A stretch of 64,000 nucleotides of DNA from Burkholderiaceae bacterium (GTDB lineage: Bacteria; Pseudomonadota; Gammaproteobacteria; Burkholderiales; Burkholderiaceae_E): NCBI GenBank assembly GCA_027493945.1, contig JAOSJU010000001.1, forward strand, positions 930,001-994,000, read 5' to 3'. Of this stretch, positions 8,841 to 18,627 are shown piece by piece; position 1 is the first letter of the stretch, and each line of letters begins with the position of its first letter. The notes under the pieces were generated by a model that was not told the DNA's origin, did no database searches, and was given only the letters and a program-made list of their open reading frames with translations. Made by a program: the position numbers and the translations under genes.

Positions 8841-11602
8841 ATGCGTACCGACCAGCCCGTCACGATCCGACGCGTCGACTATACGCCGCCCGCCTTCCTG
8901 GTGGACGACGTCCGACTCGAATTCGACCTCGACCCCGACGACACGGTCGTGCGCGCCGCGCTGCGCCTGCGGCGCAATCCGGCCCACCGCGGTGCCGACG
9001 GCAAACCGGCTCCGCTCATGCTGAACGGCGAGCGCATTTCGCTGGTTGAGCTTCGCATCGACGGCAGGCCGCTCGCGCCGCACGAATTCTCGATCGACGG
9101 CGACACGCTGTCGGTGCCCGCGGCGCCCGAGCGCTTCGAGCTCGCGACGGTGTCGCGCATCGCGCCGGCCGCGAACACCTCGCTGAGCGGCCTGTACGTC
9201 TCGAACGACAACTTCTTCACCCAGTGCGAAGCCGAGGGCTTCCGCCGCATCACCTGGTTTCCAGACCGCCCCGACGTGATGGCCCGCTACACGGTCACGC
9301 TGCGCGCGTCGCGCGAGCGCTGCCCGGTGCTGCTGTCGAACGGCAACCTGGTCGCGAGCGGCGACTGCGAGGCCGTGGGCCCCGACGGCGCCGACCGCCG
9401 CGGCTGGCACTGGGCCACTGGGAAGACCCGTTCCCGAAGCCCAGCTACCTGTTCGCAGTGGTGGCCGGCAGGCTCGCGGCCACCGAGCGCCGGCTGCACA
9501 CGCGCTCGGGGCGCGAAGTGCTGCTGCAGGTCTGGGTCGAGCCGGGCAACGAAGATCGCACCGATCACGCGATGCAGTCGCTGGTGCGCGCGATCCGCTG
9601 GGACGAAGAGCGCTTCGGCCTCGAGCTCGATCTCGACCGCTTCATGATCGTCGCGGTGGGCGACTTCAACATGGGGGCGATGGAGAACAAGGGGCTGAAC
9701 ATCTTCAACACGAAGTACGTGTTCGCCAATCCGCGCATCGCCACCGACCAGGACTTCGCCGCGATCGAGTCGGTCGTCGGCCACGAGTACTTCCACAACT
9801 GGACCGGCAACCGCGTGACCTGCCGCGACTGGTTCCAGCTGACGTTGAAGGAAGGCCTCACCGTCTTTCGCGACCAGGAGTTCTCGGCCGACATGCTGGC
9901 CGCGCGCAGCACCACCGCCGCCGCGGCCGCGAGCGCGCGCGCAGTCAAGCGCATCGAGGACGTGCGCGTGCTGCGGGCCGCGCAGTTCCCGGAGGACGCC
10001 GGCCCGATGGCGCACCCGATCCGGCCCGACAGCTACCAGGAGATCAACAACTTCTACACCGTCACGGTCTACGAGAAAGGCGCCGAAGTGATCCGCATGC
10101 TGCAGACGCTGGTGGGCCGCGACGGCTTCCGGCGCGGCATGGACCTCTATTTCGTGCGGCACGACGGCCGGGCGGTCACCTGCGACGACTTCGTCGCCGC
10201 GATCGCCGACGCCAACGGCGTGGCGCTCGGGCAGTTCGGGCGCTGGTATTCGCAGGCCGGAACGCCCCGATTGCGCGCCAGCGGACGCCACGACGCGCAG
10301 GCGCGCCGCTACCTGCTCGCGATCGAGCAGTCGTGCCCGCCCTCGCCCGGCCAGCCCGACAAGGCACCCTTCCACGTTCCGCTCGCGCTCGGCCTGGTCG
10401 GCCCCGACGGCAGCGACCGCGAACTGCGCGTATTCGAAGAGCGCGACGGCGTGCTGCGGCAAGTCGCGGCGCGCACCGAGGCGAGCGCGCATGGCCGCAC
10501 CGTGGTGCTCGACGTCACCGGGCCGCGCCACCTGTTCGTCTTCGAAGACGTCGACGCCGCGCCGATTCCTTCGCTCGCGCGCAACTTCTCGGCACCGGTG
10601 ACGGTCGAGTTCGACTACGACGAAGCGCAACTCGCCTTCCTCGCCGCGCACGACAGCGATCCATTCAACCGCTGGGAGGCGGCGCAGCGGCTGGCGACCG
10701 ACGCGGTCCTCGGGATCGTCGGCGGCGCCGATGCGGCCGACCGCAGCGCGCCGCTGGCGGCCGTCCTCGGGCGCCTGCTCGAAGACGAAGCGCTCGATCC
10801 GGCGTTTCGCGACCAGCTGTTCGTGCTGCCGTCCGAGGGATTCATCGCCGAGCAACTCGCGGTCGTCGACCCGGTGGCGCTGCGCGACGCGCGCAATGCG
10901 CTGCGCCGCTGCGTGGCGGGGGCGCTCGCGAAACGCTGGGCGCCTGCCTGGGCGGCGCTGTCCGACCCCGGCCCCTGGTCGCCCGAGCCGGCCGCCGCCG
11001 GCCGGCGCGCGTTGAAGAACACGGTGCTCGCCTGGTGGGTCGAGACGCAGGCGCCCGAGGCGATCGCCGCGGCGGCCGCGCAATTCCAGCGCGCCGACAA
11101 CATGACCGACCGCGCGGGCGCGCTGCACGCGCTGCTGCGCACCGCGGCGCGCGAGCGCGAGGCGGCGCTCGCACGCTTCGGGCGCGACTTCGCCGACGAA
11201 CCGCTGGTGCTCGACAAGTGGTTCTCGATGCAGGCGACGATGCACCGGCATGCCGGCGATCCGCCGGTGCTCGGGCGCGTGCGCGCGCTGCTCGGGCATC
11301 CCGCGTTCTCGGCGCGCAACCCGAACCGGGTGCGCGCGCTGGTGGGCAGCTTCTGCAACGGCAACCTCGCCGAGTTCCATGCCGCCGACGGCTCGGGCTA
11401 CGCATTCTGGCGCGAGCAGGTGCTGGCGGTCGACGCGATCAACCCGCAGGTGGCCGCGCGGCTGGCGCGCGCGCTCGATCGCTGGAGCAAGTTCACGCCC
11501 GGGCGGCAGGCGGCGATGCGCGCGGTGCTCGAAGAGGTGGCCGCGCACGAGTCGCTGTCCGCCGACGTGCGCGAGATCGTCGGCAAGGCGCTCGCATCCT
11601 GA
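8841..11602 (+). CDS. pepN: aminopeptidase N (frame broken near 9418)
   Basis: This is the cytoplasmic M1-family zinc aminopeptidase that trims N-terminal residues from peptides. The start ([20 protein letters not shown]) is typical of bacterial PepN. Conserved elements include the substrate motif GAMEN (in [14 protein letters not shown]), the zinc site HEYFHNW with a downstream Glu in [13 protein letters not shown], and a long helical C-terminal domain. With the frame repaired it has about 920 codons, slightly longer than the 870 usual for the family. The frame breaks inside [17 protein letters not shown]: the DNA reads ccactggg where ccacctggg restores the frame, so one C is missing in a CCTGG context. 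It is followed 25 bp later by fbp, an arrangement common in Burkholderiales. Confidence 0.93.
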
Positions 11603-11627
11603 AGACCCGCGCAAATCGGAGTACGCA

Positions 11628-12636
11628 ATGGCCCCCGCATCAGCCTCACGCAATACCGGTCGAAAAGCAGCGCGAAAAAGGGCTCATCCCCGCCGAGCTG
11701 CGCCTGCTGCTGGAGGTCGTCGCGCGCGCCTGCAAGCGCATCGGCTACACGGTCTCGCGCGGCGCGATCGACGGCGTGCTCGGCGAGGCCGGCTCGTCGA
11801 ACGTGCAGGGCGAGGCGCAGAAGAAGCTCGACGTGATCGCCAACGAGGCGCTGCTCGAAGCCAACGAATGGGGTGGCAACCTCGCCGCGCTGGCCTCCGA
11901 GGAAATGGACCATCCGTACCCGATTCCGCACCGCTACCCGAAAGGCGAGTTCCTGCTGCTCTACGACCCGCTCGACGGCTCCTCGAACATCGACGTCAAC
12001 GTCTCGATCGGCACGATCTTCTCGGTGCTGCGGCTCCCCGAAGGAGTGAAGGAACCGGGCGAGGAGCACTTCCTGCAGCCCGGCACCAGGCAGGTGGCCG
12101 CGGGCTATGCGGTCTACGGTCCCTCGACGCTGCTGGTGCTCACCGTGGGCGACGGCGTGGCCTGTTTCACGCTCGACAAGGAGATCGGCAGCTGGTGGCT
12201 CACGGTCGAGCGGATGCGCGTGCCCGAGCAGACGCGCGAATTCGCGATCAACGCGTCGAACGCGCGCCACTGGGAGGCGCCCGTCAAGCGCTACGTCGAC
12301 GAACTGCTCGCCGGCCGCGACGGGCCGCGCGGCGTCGACTTCAACATGCGCTGGGTCGCCTCGATGGTGGCCGACGTGCACCGCATCCTGTGCCGCGGCG
12401 GCATCTTCATGTACCCGCGCGACAACCGCGACCCCGACAAGCCCGGCAAGCTGCGACTGATGTACGAGGCCAACCCGATGTCGTTCCTGGTCGAGCAGGC
12501 CGGCGGCACCGCCACCAACGGCCACCAGCGGATCATGGAGATCGTGCCAAAGAAGCTGCACGAGCGCGTCGCCGTGATCCTCGGCTCGAAGGCCGAAGTC
12601 GAGCGCGCAACCAGCTACCACCGCGAACCTGACTGA
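11628..12636 (+). CDS. fbp: fructose-1,6-bisphosphatase class 1 (two frame breaks near the start)
   Basis: The enzyme removes the 1-phosphate of fructose 1,6-bisphosphate in gluconeogenesis and the Calvin cycle. The body is intact: metal-binding [20 protein letters not shown], substrate-binding [14 protein letters not shown] and [21 protein letters not shown]. At the N-terminus the family sequence [17 protein letters not shown] is spread over three frames. Adding one C to the five-C run at 11632-11636 and one T inside accgg at 11655-11659 gives a continuous protein from the ATG at 11628 ([10 protein letters not shown]...). Both sites look like lost single bases, the second again in a CCTGG context. 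Repaired length is about 336 residues, normal for the family. Confidence 0.92.
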
Positions 12637-12694
12637 GCACCTGACGCGCCGTCGGCCGTTCGCACGCGCTGGTGCGCGGCCCGGTCGGCGCAGG

Positions 12695-12931
12695 CGAAGG
12701 CGCGGGCCGTGCGCCGCGGGCGCGCCGGGTGCTTGCCCCCGCTTCGCGGGGGTTCCTGCGATGCTCGCGGCACCGGCTGGCGCGGCGAAACTCGCTGCGC
12801 TCGCTGCGCGAGCTCCGCTCAAACAAGTCGCCGCGAGAATGATGGACGATGCGCGCTGCGCGCGCCGCCGGTGCCGCTGCGCTTCTCGGCTGCGCACAAG
12901 GCGCGGCCGCGGCGCACGGCCCGCGCCTTCG
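12695..12931. repeat. composite intergenic palindrome, module 2 copy A
   Basis: The arms at 12695-12726 and 12900-12931 are inverted copies matching at 31 of 32 bases. The interior holds smaller hairpins: the perfect stem around cccccgcttcgcggggg at 12736-12752 and the GC-rich ctcgctgcgctcgctgcgcgag segment near 12791. The same arms and most of the interior recur in inverted orientation at 31063-31452, with the same single arm mismatch. No convincing protein is encoded. It lies between the convergent ends of fbp and the PatZ-like gene. Confidence 0.85.
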
Positions 12932-13005
12932 CCGAGACCGTCGTGGTATTCACGAGCAACGGCCCCGTCTTCGATGCGTGCACCACCGACGTTGCTCGAG
13001 CGGCG

Positions 13006-13343
13006 GTCGGCGGCGAACCGGGGTGCGGCGCGAACGGGCCGAGCGGGCGCCGTACGGGGCGCGTGTGGCGGGACGCCTGAGGCGCTGTCTGCGGCGCCGA
13101 GCAGCGCAGCCTCGGGGTCGGCGCGCGCAGCGCGCTTCGTACTTCTGACTTGCGGCGCTGTGTCCGAGCGGAGCTCGCGAAGCGAGCGCAGCGAGTTGCG
13201 CCGCACGACCCCGAGGTCGAGCAGCGCAGGGCAGTCGGTGCGAAGCACCGACCGCCGCAGCCTGCGCCTCAGGCGCCCCGCCACACGCGCCCCGTACGGC
13301 GCCCGCTCGGCCCGTTCGCGCCGCACCCCGGTTCGCCGCCGAC
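13006..13343. repeat. long intergenic hairpin, module 1 copy A (90-bp arms)
   Basis: The segments 13006-13095 and 13254-13343 are near-perfect inverted copies of each other (about 95% over 90 bp), separated by a 158-bp loop. The loop has smaller stems, such as gtcggtgcgaagcaccgac at 13234-13252. It is about 88% identical by eye to the loop of the hairpin at 30604-30992 on the opposite strand, while the arm sequences of the two copies differ strongly. No gene is visible between 12637 and 13382 apart from this and the preceding palindrome. Confidence 0.88.
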
Positions 13344-13382
13344 AGCCGCGACGCGCAGACAGCGGCACGCGCAATACAGGGG

Positions 13383-16079
13383 TCAGTCGATCGGCCGCCA
13401 GACGCGCTTGAGCGCCGGGTCGTCCGCGTCGGTCTCGATGCGAAAGCCCAGCGCGCGCATCAGGCCGATCATCGGCGCGTTGATCGCAAGCACGTAGCCG
13501 TCGATGCGTTTCAGCCCCTTGTCGCGCGCCGCGTCGACGATCGACAGCATCAGCGTCGTGCCCAGCCCCTGTCCGTGGAAGCGATCGGCGATCGCGATCG
13601 CGAACTCGCAGGTCTCGCGGTCGGGATTGAGCAGGTAGCGCACCACGCCGATGATCGTCTCGTCGCCGTCCTCGGCCTGCGCGTCGTCGGAGCCGATCGT
13701 GGCCACCAGCGCCAGCTCGCGGTCGTAGTCGATCTGCGTGTAGCGCGCGAGCATCTGCGGGGTGAGCTCGGTGAGCGTCGAGATGAAGCGGAAGTAGCGC
13801 GACTGCTCCGACAGCCCGCGCACGAAGCGCTGCAGCCGCCCGCCGTCCTCGGCGCGGATCGGCCGGATCGTGTACCAGCGCCCGTCGCGCAGCGCGCGTT
13901 CGCCCACCATGTGGGCCGGGTACGGCATGATCGCCATGTGCCCGTGACGCGGCCCGGTCGCGGCGTGGCCGGGAAGCCATGCGCGCGGCGTCTCGCGGTC
14001 GACCACGACCCGCCCGTCGACCGCCACCACGTCGCCGCCCTCGGCGATGATCGGGTTGATGTCCATCTCCGCGATCTGCGGCAGCTCGCAGACCATTTCG
14101 GACACGCGCACCAGCACCCGGACCAGCGCCTCGACGTCGATCGGCGGGGCACCGCGGAATTCGCCCAGCGTCTGCGCGACGCGGGTGCGCGCGATCATGC
14201 TGCGCGCGAGGAAATCGTTCAACGGCGGCAGTTCGAGCGTGGTGTCGCGCACCACCTCCACCCGCGTGCCGCCGGTGCCGAAAGCGATCACCGGGCCGAA
14301 CAGCGGATCGCGGAAGACGCCCACGTAGAGTTCGCGCCCGTGACGCCCGGATTTCATCGCCTGCAGCGTCACGCCGTCTGGCCGCGCCTCGGGCCGCGCC
14401 GCGCGCACCGCATCGACGATCGCCGCGTACTGGCTCCTCGCTTCGTCGGCGTTGCGCACGTTCAGCACGACGCCGCCGACGTCGCTCTTGTGGACGACGT
14501 CGGCCGAGCTGATCTTCATCGCCACCGGGAAACCGATCTGCGCCGCAAGCGCCGCCGCATCGTCGGGGTCGCGCGCCAGCACGGTGCGGTTCACCGGCAC
14601 GTGGAACGCCGCGAGCAACGCCTTCGACTCCAGCTCGGTCAGCGCTTCGCGCCCGGCGGCGAGCGTCTCGTCGATCACGCGGCGCGCCGCGCCGAGATCG
14701 GGCGGCTCCATCTCCGACAGCGAGGTCGGCACCTGCTGCAACAGCATCTGGTTCTGGTAGAAGGTGGCGACGGTCGAGAACGCGTCGACCGCCGCCTCCG
14801 GCGTGCGGAACACCGGCACGCCTGCCGCATCGAGGCGGGTGCGCAGCGCGCGCGTCGAGCTGTCGCCCAGCCAGCAGGCGAACAGCGGCTTGACCAGCGT
14901 GCGCGCGATCGTCGCGACGCGATCGGTGATCGCCTCGGCCTGCACGCCGGCGTATGGAGTCATCATCGCCAGCATCGCGTCGCACTCGGGATCGTAGGCG
15001 ATCGTCTCGATCGCCGCCGCGTACGCGTCGGCGTCGGCCGCCATGCCGAGGTTCAGCGGATTGACGATCTCGACGCCCGGCAGCGCGTCGCCGAGCCGAC
15101 GCTGCGTCGGCGGCGTGAACGGCAGCAGCCGGATGCCCTGGAAGAAAGCCTGGTCGGCCGCCAGCACCGCCGGACCGTTGCCGTTCGAGACGACCGTGAG
15201 GCGCTTGCCGATCGGCCAGTTGCGCGACGCGAGGTAGCGCACCGCGGTGAACAGTTGCGTGAACAGGCGCACCTGCACCACCCCCGCGCGGCGCAGCGCC
15301 GCGGTGTAGACGGCGTCGCCGGCGACGATCGCGCCCGAGTGCGTGCGTGCACCCGGCCGCGCGGCGTGGTCGCGCCCGCCCTTGAGCACGACGACCGGCT
15401 TCACGGTGGCCGGGGCGCGCAGCGCGCTCATGAAACTGCGCGAATCGCGCACCGCTTCGAGATAGACGACCACCGCGCGCGTCGCCGTGTCGCTGGCAAG
15501 GAAGTCGAGCACCTGCGCGACGTCGATGTCCGCTTCGGCGCCCAGCGAGACGGCCAGCGAGAAGCCGATCGTGCTGCCCCCCGCCCAGTCGAGCACCGCG
15601 GCGTTCAGCACTCCCGACTGCGACACCAGCGCGACGTTGCCTGCCGGCGGCATCGCGCCCGTGCGCCCGGCATTCAGCCCGCGCGAAGGTCGCACGAAAC
15701 CCATCGTCGCCGGACCGAGCAGGCGGATGCGCGCCTCGCGCGCGATCGCCGCGAGCTCGCGCGAGCGTTCGGGCGTCGCGTGCGGCGACAGCAGCACCGC
15801 GCTGCGCACGCGCAACGCGGCAGCCGCGCGCAGCGCCTGCCCCTCGCGCTCGGCACCGACTGCGATCAGCGCGAGGTCGCAGCAGGGCGGAACACCCTCG
15901 GGGCCGTCGGGGCCCGTCGCGTCCGACACTTCGCCCAGCACCACGCGCCGCGCCTGCACCTTCGCGTCGCTCAGCTGCCGCGCCAGTTCGTCGATCCAGC
16001 CGGGCAACTCGCCGGGCTCGACCAGCAGCACGACCGTCGCCGGGTCGAACAGCGCGGCAAGCTCGTGCAGGTGCTGCAT
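13383..16079 (-). CDS. PatZ/Acs-like protein acyltransferase (CoA ligase + GNAT)
   Basis: The protein of about 898 residues combines an ADP-forming acyl-CoA synthetase-like part with a C-terminal GNAT acetyltransferase, the layout of lysine acetyltransferase PatZ/YfiQ (886 residues in E. coli). In order there is a CoA-binding domain (from residue 1, with VALVSQSGVLNAAVLDWA), a ligase-CoA domain, an ATP-grasp domain (about 490-710, with FPVAMKISSADVVHKSDVGG) and GNAT (about 735-898, acetyl-CoA loop FHGQGLGTTLM). These enzymes acetylate lysines of metabolic enzymes such as acetyl-CoA synthetase. I used the ATG at 16079; an in-frame GTG lies one codon upstream. A deacetylase gene precedes it by 15 bp in the same direction, suggesting a reversible acylation pair. 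Confidence 0.88.
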   Translation of the reverse strand: MQHLHELAALFDPATVVLLVEPGELPGWIDELARQLSDAKVQARRVVLGEVSDATGPDGPEGVPPCCDLALIAVGAEREGQALRAAAALRVRSAVLLSPHATPERSRELAAIAREARIRLLGPATMGFVRPSRGLNAGRTGAMPPAGNVALVSQSGVLNAAVLDWAGGSTIGFSLAVSLGAEADIDVAQVLDFLASDTATRAVVVYLEAVRDSRSFMSALRAPATVKPVVVLKGGRDHAARPGARTHSGAIVAGDAVYTAALRRAGVVQVRLFTQLFTAVRYLASRNWPIGKRLTVVSNGNGPAVLAADQAFFQGIRLLPFTPPTQRRLGDALPGVEIVNPLNLGMAADADAYAAAIETIAYDPECDAMLAMMTPYAGVQAEAITDRVATIARTLVKPLFACWLGDSSTRALRTRLDAAGVPVFRTPEAAVDAFSTVATFYQNQMLLQQVPTSLSEMEPPDLGAARRVIDETLAAGREALTELESKALLAAFHVPVNRTVLARDPDDAAALAAQIGFPVAMKISSADVVHKSDVGGVVLNVRNADEARSQYAAIVDAVRAARPEARPDGVTLQAMKSGRHGRELYVGVFRDPLFGPVIAFGTGGTRVEVVRDTTLELPPLNDFLARSMIARTRVAQTLGEFRGAPPIDVEALVRVLVRVSEMVCELPQIAEMDINPIIAEGGDVVAVDGRVVVDRETPRAWLPGHAATGPRHGHMAIMPYPAHMVGERALRDGRWYTIRPIRAEDGGRLQRFVRGLSEQSRYFRFISTLTELTPQMLARYTQIDYDRELALVATIGSDDAQAEDGDETIIGVVRYLLNPDRETCEFAIAIADRFHGQGLGTTLMLSIVDAARDKGLKRIDGYVLAINAPMIGLMRALGFRIETDADDPALKRVWRPID

Positions 16080-16094
16080 CACCGGGACTGCGCG

Positions 16095-17021
16095 TCAGTC
16101 GAGATCGAGCAACGCCCGCAGGTGCAGCTCGACGCAACGCGCGAGCGCGGCGATGTGGTAGCCGCCCTCGAGCGCCGAAACGATCCGCCCCTCGCAGGCC
16201 TCGTCGGCGAAGCGGACGATCTCGCGGCTCACCCACGCGTAGTCTTCGTCGCGCCAGCCGAGCTGGCTCATGTCGTCCTCGCGGTGCGCATCGAAGCCGG
16301 CGGAGACGAACAGCATCTGCGGCCGGAAGGCGCGCAGCGCCGGTAACCAGCGCTCGCTCACCGCGGCGCGCAGCGCGGCGCCGTCGCTGTAGGGCGGCAG
16401 ACCGACGTTGCACATGTTGGGCCCGCGCGCGTCTTCCCCGTTGAACGGATAGAGCCGCGTCTGGAAGGTCGACACCATCAGCACCTGCTCGTCGCCGGCC
16501 AGGATCTCCTCGCTGCCGTTGCCGTGGTGAACGTCGAAATCGATCAGCGCCACGCGCTCGAGGCCGAGCACCTGGGTCGCATGGCGGATGCCGACCGCCA
16601 CGTTGTTGAAGAAGCAGAAACCCATCGCCTGGTCGCTGGTGGCGTGATGGCCCGGCGGACGCACCGCGCAGAAAGCGCGTCGGTAGTCGCCGCGCGCCAC
16701 GAGCTCGGTCGCCAGCACCAGCGCACCGGCGGCATGCAGCGCCGCGGTCCAGGTGTGCGGGTTCATCGCCGTGTCGGGATCGAGGCCCAGGTAGCCCTCG
16801 GCCGGCGAAGCCCCCTGCAACTCGTAGTAGTGGCGCATGTCGTGCGCGCGGTCGATCTGTTCGAGCGTGGCCGCCGGCGCCTCGAACGTGTCCATCAGGT
16901 CGAGGACCCCGCGCAACAGCAGGCGATCGGAAATCGCCGCCAGCCGCTCCGGGCACTCCGGATGCTGCGGGCCCATCTCGTGGCGCATGAAGCTCGGATG
17001 GGTGATGTAGGCTGCCTTCAC
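16095..17021 (-). CDS. histone deacetylase-family protein (AcuC/HDAC-like)
   Basis: This 308-residue zinc hydrolase belongs to the arginase-deacetylase fold. Catalytic and metal residues are visible: RPPGHHA (His125, His126), DFDVHHGNG (Asp163, His165), AGFDAH (Asp244) and EGGYH near the C-terminus for the catalytic Tyr. Bacterial members deacetylate lysine side chains (AcuC) or small amines such as acetylpolyamines. A Shine-Dalgarno-like GGAGGA lies about 10 bases upstream of the ATG at 17021. The next gene downstream encodes a PatZ-type acyltransferase, favouring protein deacetylation as the role here. That assignment rests on context. Confidence 0.88.
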   Translation of the reverse strand: MKAAYITHPSFMRHEMGPQHPECPERLAAISDRLLLRGVLDLMDTFEAPAATLEQIDRAHDMRHYYELQGASPAEGYLGLDPDTAMNPHTWTAALHAAGALVLATELVARGDYRRAFCAVRPPGHHATSDQAMGFCFFNNVAVGIRHATQVLGLERVALIDFDVHHGNGSEEILAGDEQVLMVSTFQTRLYPFNGEDARGPNMCNVGLPPYSDGAALRAAVSERWLPALRAFRPQMLFVSAGFDAHREDDMSQLGWRDEDYAWVSREIVRFADEACEGRIVSALEGGYHIAALARCVELHLRALLDLD

Positions 17022-17254
17022 GCTGTGGTCCTCCGGCGGACACTGTAACGCACCCTTGCGTCGCCCGTCGCCCGCTCGCCCGCCGGCCCGGATGCGGAGA
17101 TGTCGCGAACCATGGCGCCGCTGCGCGGCAGCATGGCCGGCACGTTCACCGGGAATCGGTCACCAGGAATCGGTGGCTCGAGGACAGGCAGGACAGGGCA
17201 CTCGACCTCGAGTCGCTCGCTTCGTCGATCGTCGCTTTCGAGGGATCGATGCAA

Positions 17255-17328
17255 TGGAGCGGGTGAAGGGAATCGAACCCTCGTATGCAGCTTGGGAAGC
17301 TGCCGTTCTGCCATTGAACTACACCCGC
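17255..17328 (-). tRNA. tRNA-Gly (anticodon CCC)
   Basis: The reverse strand folds into a complete cloverleaf. The acceptor stem pairs GCGGGTG with CACCCGC. The anticodon stem is GCAGC/GCTGC around the loop TTCCCAA, giving anticodon CCC. The T-arm holds GGTTCGATTCC. The discriminator base is T and CCA is encoded at 17255-17257. A spurious protein on the same strand (containing SSMAERQLPKLHTRV) is the usual shadow translation of such a tRNA. Confidence 0.96.
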
Positions 17329-17387
17329 GCGCGGTGCGTAGTGTACCGTGGAGGCGCCGCCCGGGCCACGGCGGGGACGACAGTCGA

Positions 17388-18317
17388 ATGAACGGGTGGT
17401 TTGTAACGGCAGGACGATGCCTGGCGTGGGTGGCGGTGGCGCTGTGCGCCGCCTGCGCGAGCCTGCCCCCGCCTCCAGCCAAGCCGGTCACGCACGCCTG
17501 GCCGCCGCCCGAGGCCACCGAACTCGGCACGCTGGCGGCGGCCGCCGCCCCCTACCCGCGCCTCTCGGGCTTGCGGCTGCTCGCGTCGGGCGAAGATGCG
17601 CTGGCCACGCTGGCCGCTCTCGCCGACCACGCGCAGCGCACGCTCGACCTTCAGTACTACCTGATGCACGACGACGCATCGACGCGAGCGCTGCTGCGGC
17701 ACGTCCTCGGCGCCGCGCAGCGCGGCGTTCGCGTGCGCGTGCTGCTCGACGACCTGAACACCGCCGGGGCCGACGACATCGTCACGCTGACCCGCGCGGC
17801 GCGGCGCGAAGTCGTCCTGATTTCGCCGTACTTCGTACCCGGCAAGCGTGGCGTGGCGCTGGCCCGCGAGCTGCGCGCGCGCGGCGTGCAGCTTCGCGTG
17901 CTGACGAACTCGCTGGCCGCCACCGATGCGCCGATCGTGCACGTCGGATACGCGCGCTACCGGCACGACCTGCTCGAAGCGGGCGCCCAGCTGCATGAGC
18001 TGCGCAACCAGCTCGGCACGCCTCGCAGCCGGTTCGGCACCTTCGGCTCCTCGCTTGCCAGCCTGCACGCGAAGGCGCTGGTGATCGACCGCCGGCTGCT
18101 GCTGATCGGATCGATGAACATGGACCCGCGCTCGGCGCGGCTGAATACCGAGATCGCGCTCGTCATGCGCAGTCCGGCGCTCGCCGACGGCCGGCTTCGC
18201 TGGGTCGGGCAGGCGCCGGGCGCGCCCACGGTCGAAGGCTCCGAGCCCGATGCCAGCATGGGGCTGCAGTTTCTGCTGATGCTGCTGTCGCCGTTCGCGC
18301 CCGACGAACTGCTCTGA
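17388..18317 (+). CDS. phospholipase D-like lipoprotein, internally shortened
   Basis: The 309-residue protein starts with a lipoprotein signal (AVALCAACASLPPPP, Cys near 21) and belongs to the phospholipase D / cardiolipin synthase-like family related to YmdC. The family usually has about 500 residues and two HxK motifs. Here the first half proceeds normally to TLDLQYYLMHDD and VRVLLDDLNTAG, then passes straight into the second half (TRAARREVVLISPYFVPGKRG). The first HxK motif is gone, and only the second, LHAKALVIDRRLLLIGSMNMDPRS, remains. The frame stays open, so this is an in-frame deletion of roughly 200 residues. The protein could work as a dimer, as single-motif PLD nucleases do, or be inactive. 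Confidence 0.8.
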   Translation: MNGWFVTAGRCLAWVAVALCAACASLPPPPAKPVTHAWPPPEATELGTLAAAAAPYPRLSGLRLLASGEDALATLAALADHAQRTLDLQYYLMHDDASTRALLRHVLGAAQRGVRVRVLLDDLNTAGADDIVTLTRAARREVVLISPYFVPGKRGVALARELRARGVQLRVLTNSLAATDAPIVHVGYARYRHDLLEAGAQLHELRNQLGTPRSRFGTFGSSLASLHAKALVIDRRLLLIGSMNMDPRSARLNTEIALVMRSPALADGRLRWVGQAPGAPTVEGSEPDASMGLQFLLMLLSPFAPDELL

Positions 18318-18413
18318 AGCGCCCCCGGCCAGGGCCCGTTCGCCCTGCCGGCGCCGCCGCGCCGTACGCCCGAAACGGAATGGCCCGGCGGCCGCGCGTG
18401 AGACAATCGCGGC

Positions 18414-18617
18414 ATGGAAACCATCGTCGTCAACGGCGAAGCGCGTCCCCTGCCGGCGCCCGGCACCGTCGCCGCGCTGCTCGCCGAACTCGGACTGATC
18501 GGGCGTCGCATCGCGGTCGAGCGCAACGGCGAGATCGTGCCGCGCAGCCGCCACGACACCGAAGCGCTCGCGCCCGGCGACCGCCTCGAGATCGTCGTCG
18601 CCGTCGGCGGCGGTTGA
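18414..18617 (+). CDS. thiS: sulfur carrier protein ThiS
   Basis: This 67-residue ubiquitin-like protein ends in the required Gly-Gly (VAVGGG). The C-terminal glycine is adenylated and thiocarboxylated, and the sulfur is donated to thiazole synthase during thiamine synthesis. thiG begins 10 bp downstream, so the two are co-transcribed. I see no TPP riboswitch in the 96 bp upstream, unlike thiC in this window. Confidence 0.93.
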   Translation: METIVVNGEARPLPAPGTVAALLAELGLIGRRIAVERNGEIVPRSRHDTEALAPGDRLEIVVAVGGG

Positions 18618-18627
18618 ACGAAAGCCC

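Noticed and set aside
12637..13382. Several open frames of 100-200 codons on both strands
   Set aside because: They are Arg/Ala-rich translations of GC-rich palindromes. The same segments appear in different frames in the second copy, so there is no conserved protein.
17018..17530. Open frame on the reverse strand with SSMAERQLPKLHTRVRFPSPAP, and a + strand frame with MERVKGIEPSYAAWEAAVLP
   Set aside because: Both are well-known shadow translations of a tRNA gene; they overlap tRNA-Gly(CCC) exactly.
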